Below are positions 1 to 4,520 of a stretch of 6,449 nt of DNA, piece after piece. A program made the position numbers and the translations under genes. The stretch is from an uncultured Peptococcaceae bacterium (GTDB lineage Bacteria; Bacillota; Limnochordia; Darwinibacteriales; Darwinibacteriaceae): the NCBI GenBank assembly GCA_937988745.1, contig CALKAR010000215.1:1-6449 (forward strand). The letters run 5' to 3'. The notes beneath the pieces are model-generated. The model had not been told where the DNA came from. It saw only the letters and a program-made list of their open reading frames with translations, and searched no databases. The stretch's first letter is position 1. The number at the start of each line of letters is the position of its first letter.

Positions 1-5
1 TGTGT

Positions 6-608
6 TTAAGCTTTATTCATACGAGTACGCAACCATTCCTTGTACTCACCATCGGTGGGCCAACGGCCAATTGCGTCCTTACACGAAGCCCGTAGCGCAG
101 CCTCTGCCGCTCGCGGGTCAACAGTGTTCTTTACTTTACCAGGAGTAGTTGCTAGAACCTGGTCCGGGTAAGAGTTCCCGACGTTCTCTAGGAAACTAGA
201 CGCGCCGTTGGTGGCCTCGACCTCAGTCATGGCCTTACCGTCTGCGTCGTTAAGCACACCTAGTACATACGACGGTACATCTACCGGCACCCCACGAGGA
301 ATGGAGTAGAGCTGGCCGTTATGACCAACCTGCACCGGGGAATTCTTGTGGCCTGCACTGGTGTCGCGATGCAGGACAATACGACTGTAGCCGGGTCGCG
401 GAGCATTCTCATCATTGAGAACAGCACCCACGGAACTCTGCTCGCCCTTGGCGATAATTGCGCGGACAAAATCTTCCTTAGTCCAGTCACGTCCTGCATT
501 CAGGCCCATAGCCTTTGCGAACGTGCGCAGCGCGCCAATATCCAACTTGTTCACAGCTTCAGTCTGTTCGTTCGAGCGATCATCTACGCTCTTGTTAATT
601 TCAGTCAT
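6..608 (-). CDS. Phage protein with HeH/LEM-like N-terminal motif (200 aa), function unknown
   Basis: Two parts are visible. Residues 21-53 (KLDIGALRTFAKAMGL...WTKEDFVRAIIAKG) have the helix-turn-helix-like pattern of HeH/LEM or SAP-type small domains that bind nucleic acid or protein; phages often attach such a domain to head-completion or structural proteins. Residues 73-130 (GYSRIVLHRD...VQVGHNGQLYSIPRGVPVDVPSYVLGVLNDA) form a likely compact beta domain of a kind seen in phage structural cassettes: a strand, an NGQ turn, then P-R-G-x-x-V-x-V-P-x-x-V-L. The C-terminus (GRWPTDGEYKEWLRTRM, 181-197) is a basic amphipathic helix. ATG at 608 has AGGAGG (620-615) six bases upstream, which fixes the start. 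Position at the end of the head genes suggests a virion or connector role; I cannot name the family and do not assign a function. Confidence 0.7.
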   Translation of the reverse strand: MTEINKSVDDRSNEQTEAVNKLDIGALRTFAKAMGLNAGRDWTKEDFVRAIIAKGEQSSVGAVLNDENAPRPGYSRIVLHRDTSAGHKNSPVQVGHNGQLYSIPRGVPVDVPSYVLGVLNDADGKAMTEVEATNGASSFLENVGNSYPDQVLATTPGKVKNTVDPRAAEAALRASCKDAIGRWPTDGEYKEWLRTRMNKA

Positions 609-639
609 TGAAATCCTCCTCAGTATTTATTAGGGAAGA

Positions 640-657
640 GAGGGGCCGGAGCCCCTC
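640..657 (-). terminator. GC-rich hairpin with UCCG tetraloop after the 183-aa gene
   Basis: Minus-strand RNA reads GAGGGGC-UCCG-GCCCCUC, the same 7-bp stem as at 4500-4517 with a loop that is also of the stable C(UNCG)G class. It lies 12 bases past the stop codon at 670 and is followed by UCUUCCCUAAUAAAU, not a U-tract. It may be an inefficient terminator, processing point or stability element. Confidence 0.55.
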
Positions 658-669
658 CCAGTGTGCAGC

Positions 670-1221
670 TTAGTTCTTGACCTTGCCGTCCATGAACTTG
701 TCATAGATCAGGCCATCTGCCTTCTGCTCGCCGATGAACACGACGGTCAGCGACAGATCAACATCGCCGCCTGCAACAGAAGCAGCAGCAGTCGGAACCA
801 GGGTCGCAATATACGGAGCATAGTTCGGGACCGAGTTAGCGACAGGACGAGTGACTTCGGTCGAAGTGATGAGACCACCTGCCGGGATAGCCAGCGAAGC
901 GACCAGAGCATCATCATCAGCTGCCAGAACCGGAAACTCCGTACCATCCGGGCGCTTAAACGGGGTGTCCGACATCGGAGCGACGCCAGCCTTAAAGGTA
1001 AAGGCGGTGAGCACCGGGTTGCCCGCAACCGGCACAGCGGTCAGGGTTAGCTGGACCGGGCGAACATTCTCACCCAGCGGGACCATGCGCAGCAGGTCAG
1101 AGGTTGCGATAGACTCGCCAGCCTTGACACGGATCACACCAGTTACGGTCTGCTCCTTACCACCATAGACGCCACGATGGGCGAGGCCCTTCTTGTACAG
1201 ATTAGAATCACGATTAGCCAT
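670..1221 (-). CDS. Probable virion structural / head decoration protein (183 aa)
   Basis: A 183-residue protein directly downstream of the capsid gene, where capsid-decorating or stabilising proteins are commonly encoded. I do not recognise a specific family. The sequence is rich in Val, Thr, Ala and Pro with alternating hydrophobic residues, as in beta-sandwich virion proteins: VTGVIRVKAGESI (26-38), LLRMVPLGENVRPVQLTLTAVP (43-64), a central loop KRPDGTEFPVLAADDD (89-104) and a C-terminal strand DVDLSLTVVFIGEQ (153-166). No signal peptide, membrane helix or catalytic motif is seen. ATG at 1221 has AAGGAG (1235-1230) eight bases upstream. The function is inferred from position and composition; a head-fibre or generic structural role is equally possible. 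Confidence 0.75.
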   Translation of the reverse strand: MANRDSNLYKKGLAHRGVYGGKEQTVTGVIRVKAGESIATSDLLRMVPLGENVRPVQLTLTAVPVAGNPVLTAFTFKAGVAPMSDTPFKRPDGTEFPVLAADDDALVASLAIPAGGLITSTEVTRPVANSVPNYAPYIATLVPTAAASVAGGDVDLSLTVVFIGEQKADGLIYDKFMDGKVKN

Positions 1222-1256
1222 TTTTAATTCTCCTTTGAGTTTACTTTACAGGAGGA

Positions 1257-1273
1257 GGAGGGCGGTGCCCTCC
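1257..1273 (-). terminator. GC-rich hairpin after the capsid gene
   Basis: Minus-strand RNA reads GGAGGGC-ACC-GCCCUCC, a perfect 7-bp stem with a three-base loop, 13 bases after the capsid stop codon. It is followed by UCCUCCUGUAAAG, pyrimidine-rich but not a U-tract. It could act as a weak or factor-dependent terminator that lowers downstream expression relative to capsid, or as a 3'-end stabiliser of the capsid message. Confidence 0.5.
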
Positions 1274-1286
1274 CCCAGTTTCAGCC

Positions 1287-1362
1287 TTACAGGTTGGTTA
1301 CAGCCGATTCGATACGGACGATCCAAGCCTCGTTCAGGCGAGTAGCGGCATACCAGAATTTC
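1287..1362 (-). CDS. Major capsid protein, exon 2 (C-terminal 25 residues)
   Basis: This short open stretch has no start codon or ribosome site of its own. It encodes, after the split Leu codon, KFWYAATRLNEAWIVRIES and then AVTNL-stop (TAA at 1289-1287). That is recognisably the conserved C-terminal strand and helix of N4-gp56 capsid proteins (typical pattern W-Y-A-A-x-x-L-N-x-A-W-x-x-R-I-E), exactly what is missing from exon 1. It is on the same strand and in frame when 2319-1363 is removed. This is the strongest evidence for an intron rather than a truncated capsid gene. It is followed by a spacer with a hairpin and then the 183-residue gene. Confidence 0.88.
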
Positions 1363-1473
1363 CGTCTACTGTTACTTCGTGGGCGGTACATTCCCACTTA
1401 GGACTAAGCTGTTGCTTAGCGGGTCGCAGTTTCCTCGACCTCCCATACTCTCATATGGGGACAGACTATATCA

Positions 1474-2160
1474 TCACTCCTCGTTGACCTGAGGAGGCAG
1501 AGCGTTACGATAATCACGTTCTCGGTTGAAATCAATTTTATACAGAAGGCTGGGATGTATATGATCTTTTACAATCTCTACAAACTTCTTAGCCTCTGTG
1601 TAGTTCATAGATAGTCTATGCTTACCTGCTATCTTGAATATGGATACATCAATATCCCATACCACTTTGAAATATCTCTGCATAATGTAGTGCTCTTCCA
1701 AAGAGAAGCAATCCGTGCAGAGAGCGATGCGCCTACGCTTAATAGCGTACGTGCCATCTAATCTCTTGTGGTATTCGATCATTAGGGTTCCGTCATCCAT
1801 GTACCAAATAGCCAGCCCTAAAGGAGACAGAAGGTTAAGTAACTTTCTAGTGACTCGCTTAGGTTTGCCAATTAGTTCATAGAATGGATTGAGCTTATTA
1901 GAGGACTTACTCTCTGCGGCATAAGTAGTTCCCCACTTACCATTACGCTCTCTAATAGTCCCATTCCATAGATCACCAAGAAGGCTCATCTTCCACTTGA
2001 GGTACTCAACTTGATTCTCGCCATGAGCGATCATGATGTGAGCGTTGCCCTCTAGCTTCCTACCTTCCTGATTTACCCAACTCTTTTTGCGGATGTGCGA
2101 ATCACCGAGAAGACCGCCAACCGCCATTTGTACAACTTCATCTGACACTGGAAATTTCAA
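1474..2160 (-). CDS. LAGLIDADG homing endonuclease (intron-encoded, 228 aa)
   Basis: A DNA endonuclease that would cut intron-less copies of the capsid gene near the insertion site and so drive spread of the intron by repair-copying; some relatives also act as splicing maturases. Two LAGLIDADG motifs are visible: AVGGLLGDSH (13-22, acidic D20) and GLAIWYMDDGTL (115-126, acidic D122/D123), with spacing and surrounding residues typical of the LAGLIDADG_2-type intron enzymes (family by recognition). The C-terminal half is basic and includes KRRRIALCTDCFS. Start: TTG at 2160, five bases after a perfect AAGGAG (2171-2166); an internal ATG at 2127 would also keep motif 1 but has a poor ribosome site. 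No frameshift or lost catalytic acid is seen, so it may be active. Base composition is AT-rich relative to the capsid gene (20 G/C in 1561-1620 against 38 in 2341-2400), fitting separate origin. Its stop codon overlaps the intron's P8 strand. Confidence 0.92.
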   Translation of the reverse strand: MKFPVSDEVVQMAVGGLLGDSHIRKKSWVNQEGRKLEGNAHIMIAHGENQVEYLKWKMSLLGDLWNGTIRERNGKWGTTYAAESKSSNKLNPFYELIGKPKRVTRKLLNLLSPLGLAIWYMDDGTLMIEYHKRLDGTYAIKRRRIALCTDCFSLEEHYIMQRYFKVVWDIDVSIFKIAGKHRLSMNYTEAKKFVEIVKDHIHPSLLYKIDFNRERDYRNALPPQVNEE

Positions 2161-2165
2161 TTGAA

Positions 2166-2171
2166 CTCCTT
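2166..2171 (-). promoter_or_regulatory. Ribosome binding site of the homing endonuclease (decides TTG start)
   Basis: AAGGAG on the minus strand, separated by TTCAA from the TTG at 2160. It lies inside the intron, just 3' of the P8 5' strand, so ribosomes loading here would compete with intron folding. No in-frame ATG is comparably placed. Confidence 0.75.
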
Positions 2172-2319
2172 GTCTTTTGTTTGTGATTATCTAGTCGTTG
2201 AGGGGAGGACTGGTTACCTCTTCCCTGCTGATTGCCCTCGTCTTTACGTTAGGGGTTTCCAGCATATAGCTCTGTTTTTAACGTGACGCAGAAATTAGGC
2301 TGCGATAGCCAATTCAGTT

Positions 2320-3251
2320 AACGACACGAAGCCACGCTGACCCAGCGGGTCCTCATAGCTCTGGCCCATGACGGGCTTCTTCACGGCAATCTGAGCCGAG
2401 TCCATACCCTGCAGCGGAGTCGAAGCAAAAGCTTCTGCGCCGAAGATAACCAGCGGATATACGTCAGCGTTGCCACCAGTCTTCAGGACCGATTCATCTG
2501 CAACCGGAGCACCGGCACCCGCGAAGTAGGTGACGTGCGGGGCCAAAATGAAGCGCAGGTCCTCGAACTTACCGATCTCGTAGTCGTGCAGCAGAGAGCC
2601 AGAGGCGTAGTGCTCACGGGTAACAAAGCCCGGCAGATTACGCAGGTCCTGCTCCATGTTGGTATGGCCAACTGCGATGTAACCACCGGCCACCGGCTGG
2701 GTAGCGACAGCAGTACCGGCCTTCAGCATACGAGTAACCGGCTTAGCCAGAGCAACCTTCAGGGTACGCTGAGCCAGACGCAGATCGTTAGCAGTTACCG
2801 GAGCAGCGACAGTAGCGCGGGTAGTAGCTGCACCAGCATAGATGACGTTGGTACCAGCAATCATCATATTCCACAGGATTCGCTCCTTGGTAAGAGCTGC
2901 CTGCTCACCAGCCTGTTCGGTGATGGTCTGCAGGATCGGGTCCTCGTGGGTGTCGGTGAGCACATCAGTGAAGGCAATCCATGCACCATACTGCGCCAGG
3001 CTCGAAGAGATATCCTCGAACTTCAGGCCCTGCGGTGCCGGAGTGATACCCTCAACCAGCTGCTCGGTGGACACGTCGAACGGAATGGGACGACGGAACT
3101 TAATCACCTGACCCTTGTTCTTCGGAACCGGAATCGACTGTGCGTACTTATCCAGCAGCAGCATCGGATAGCCGACCGACAGGAACTTACCGTGGATGTG
3201 GACGCCAATACGCGCCGGGATATCACCATAATTTAGACCGCTAAAAGACAT
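2320..3251 (-). CDS. Major capsid protein, N4-gp56 family, exon 1 (residues 1-310 plus two bases of codon 311)
   Basis: The main shell protein of the phage head, HK97-fold, of the N4-gp56 type. Hallmarks visible: VPKNKGQVIKFRRP (42-55), EGITPAPQ (67-74), the beta-rich QYGAWIAFTDVL (87-98), THEDPIL (101-107), then GEQAALTKERILWNMM and a mid-region GYIAVGHTNMEQDLRNLPGF. Start ATG at 3251 has AAGGAGA (3267-3261) upstream, 22 bases after the scaffold gene. Without splicing, the frame ends in LTELAIAA and a stop at 2297-2295, giving 318 residues without the family's conserved C-terminus. The last capsid-like residues are DPLGQRGFVS. The family ending continues in exon 2 (1362-1287). Joining after 2320 gives TCG-TT|G-AAA, encoding S-L-K, and a 335-residue protein. 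A junction one base earlier (TCG-T|GG-AAA, S-W-K) also keeps frame and matches the common family Trp, but then the intron would not end in G. Confidence 0.93.
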
Positions 3252-3273
3252 AGTTTTGTTTCTCCTTATTTAG

Positions 3274-4239
3274 TTACAGCGAACGTAGGTTCGCCTCGTA
3301 CGCTTCCTTGAATGCCTGTTCGACATCAAAATCGGAAGTCACTGGACGGGCCACGCCACGACGCACCTTAGGTGCAGTAGTGAGACGCCTATCCTTCTGA
3401 GCCACAGCAGTTTGCTGCGTGCGCCCCACAGGCTTAGGAGCCCAATCATACCCACCCAAGTGGCGCTCAGCATCCACCTTAAAGTTGCGGAGTGCCTCTG
3501 CGACTTCATCGGCGTTACTAGACTCAGCTAGCGCACGGAAGTTCGGGGGTAGTTTGGATTTCCATAGCTTCCACTTATCGGAAGCAAACACCTGCGGTGC
3601 TTCTGGGATGATAGCGAAGAGTCGCTGCGCTTCGTTATGTAGGTATTCATCATCCTCACGCTTACGACGGTTAGTGATCTCAGCTTCCTGTGCGGCCCGA
3701 TCCTCGTCGGCCTTGGCGGCACTAGCCTTGTACACTTCCTCCATCGCTTCAGCAGTTTCGGGATCGACCTCACGAATACGCTCAATGCGTTCTCTGACTC
3801 CAGCAGGCAGCTCCACCTCACCGTCCGGCTTAGGAGCGGGACTACGGCGAGCATCTTCCAACTGGCGCTCTAGTTCCTGAACTCGTCGGTTCAGAAAGGG
3901 CACACGCCCGGCATCAGACTTGTAACGGTGCAGCTCGGATCGTAGGGAATCGAGTTCTGCCTTGGCCTTAGCAGAATCGTCTTCGCTATCGTCTTCAAGC
4001 TCGCCCCCGTCAAGAGATGCGTCATCGCTGCTATCATCTACTTCACTGTCCGGAGAGTCGTCAGAGCTGGCCGGCTCGTCTTCGACATCCTCAGGTTCGT
4101 CAGTTTCCAGGGTGTCCGGAGTATCTTCAACGGAATCAGCGATTCGGTTGTACTCCTCGTTATCACCCTTATAAGCAGCAGCGAACAGATCATTCATAGT
4201 CTGTTCATCAGCGACGTGTTCGTTTGACAAGTTAGTCAT
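3274..4239 (-). CDS. Capsid scaffolding protein (acidic, coiled-coil, 321 aa)
   Basis: Probable internal scaffold that binds capsid subunits during procapsid assembly and is then lost. Visible architecture: a short N-terminal helix region; an extremely Asp/Glu/Ser-rich disordered stretch at about 36-92; a heptad-like coiled coil at about 93-132 (LDSLRSELHRYK, VQELERQLEDARR); a charged helical region at about 145-205; then DKWKLWKSKLPPNFRALAES (221-240) followed by NADEVAEALRNFKVD, a pattern seen in scaffolds of podoviruses with N4-gp56-type capsids; and a basic linker (290-300) leading to a C-terminal helix (FDVEQAFKEAYEANLRSL), the usual capsid-binding end. The frame could open at a TTG at 4263, but that lacks a ribosome site, whereas the ATG at 4239 has GAGGGA 9 bases upstream. 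The gene lies directly before the capsid gene. No protease motif is seen, so a fused maturation protease is unlikely. Confidence 0.85.
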   Translation of the reverse strand: MTNLSNEHVADEQTMNDLFAAAYKGDNEEYNRIADSVEDTPDTLETDEPEDVEDEPASSDDSPDSEVDDSSDDASLDGGELEDDSEDDSAKAKAELDSLRSELHRYKSDAGRVPFLNRRVQELERQLEDARRSPAPKPDGEVELPAGVRERIERIREVDPETAEAMEEVYKASAAKADEDRAAQEAEITNRRKREDDEYLHNEAQRLFAIIPEAPQVFASDKWKLWKSKLPPNFRALAESSNADEVAEALRNFKVDAERHLGGYDWAPKPVGRTQQTAVAQKDRRLTTAPKVRRGVARPVTSDFDVEQAFKEAYEANLRSL

Positions 4240-4269
4240 AGAATAAGTTCCCTCAATTAGCAAATATTC

Positions 4270-4479
4270 TTAGCGGCCGTAGCGGCTAGCGTGCGGGTTC
4301 CAATCCAGGATGGTATCAATGATAGCAACCTGACCCCTGTGGAAGTTTGTATTGTTAAAATCCACATCCTTACTCAGTAGATACTTAACAGAGTCCTGTC
4401 TCATATCTTCCAAGTGCTCTACTATTCTGTGCCAGTCTGGCGAATTGTAATCAATCCTCGGAAAGGATTCATCGGACAT
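4270..4479 (-). CDS. Small conserved-type phage protein (69 aa) between portal and scaffold
   Basis: A 69-residue soluble protein with no signal peptide or membrane segment. I do not recognise a named family. It is predicted helical, with an acidic N-terminal half (SPDWHRIVEHLEDMRQD, about 13-29) and a C-terminal segment HRGQVAIIDTILDWN (47-61). That segment resembles the RGxI...IL ending of small proteins often found next to phage portal genes; this is an impression, not a search result. The start at 4479 is chosen because GAGGAG (4491-4486) lies 6 bases upstream. A second ATG at 4483-4481 is out of frame, hits a stop after four codons and is too close to the ribosome site. The gene is compactly placed, 30 bases ahead of the scaffold ATG, which suggests co-translation. 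A role in head assembly is inferred from position only. Confidence 0.75.
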   Translation of the reverse strand: MSDESFPRIDYNSPDWHRIVEHLEDMRQDSVKYLLSKDVDFNNTNFHRGQVAIIDTILDWNPHASRYGR

Positions 4480-4499
4480 TCATGTCTCCTCAGAAATGC

Positions 4500-4517
4500 G
4501 AGGGGCCGAAGCCCCTC
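4500..4517 (-). terminator. GC-rich hairpin with UUCG tetraloop after the portal gene
   Basis: In the minus-strand RNA this reads GAGGGGC-UUCG-GCCCCUC: a perfect 7-bp stem closed by a C(UUCG)G tetraloop, one of the most stable RNA loops known. It begins just after the portal stop codon and ends shortly before the Shine-Dalgarno of the 69-residue gene. No U-tract follows (the next bases are GCAUUUCUGAGG), so it does not look like a strong intrinsic terminator. An mRNA-stability, processing or attenuation role is as likely. The same stem recurs at 640-657. Confidence 0.55.
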
Positions 4518-4520
4518 TGT

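Larger units (their letters stand above)
1363..2319 (-). mobile_element. Group I self-splicing intron (957 nt) carrying a homing endonuclease gene
   Basis: Interrupts the capsid gene in a Leu codon. Seen: P1 candidate GUU|AA...UUGGC across the 5' splice site, with U-G at the exon end; P4 UGCUG (2264-2260) with CAGCA (2230-2226); P5 CCCU/AGGG extended by CGU-AAAG-ACG (about 2254-2235); P6 GGG-AA-GAGG with CCUC-CCC (2225-2217 and 2208-2202); R element CUCAACGACUAGAU (2202-2189) whose GACUA (2196-2192) pairs with UAGUC (1468-1464) of the S element GAUAUAGUC as P7; P8 AUCAC (2187-2183) with GUGAU (1477-1473). After P7 are P9-type hairpins at 1459-1442, 1440-1422, 1419-1404 and 1397-1379. The intron ends in G (1363), as required, and the 5' exon ends in U. 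The P3 helix could not be drawn with confidence. The R/S sequences are typical of group I introns; the exact subgroup is not assigned. Confidence 0.88.

Noticed and set aside
1363..2319. Intein or free-standing endonuclease insertion in place of an intron
   Set aside because: Stop codons follow the exon 1 frame and precede the endonuclease, so no protein splicing is possible. The ribozyme pairings and the separated capsid C-terminus argue against a simple intergenic endonuclease.
2535..3236. A 233-codon open frame on the plus strand opposite the capsid gene
   Set aside because: It is a reverse shadow of the GC-rich capsid exon. Its protein has no recognisable domain and every supported gene is on the other strand.
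3962..4174. Plus-strand Ser-rich frame opposite the scaffold gene
   Set aside because: A Ser-rich reading is the antisense of the Asp/Glu-rich scaffold stretch; it is a compositional artefact.
4240..4263. TTG start giving an eight-residue longer scaffold protein
   Set aside because: No Shine-Dalgarno precedes the TTG, while the ATG at 4239 has GAGGGA at suitable spacing.
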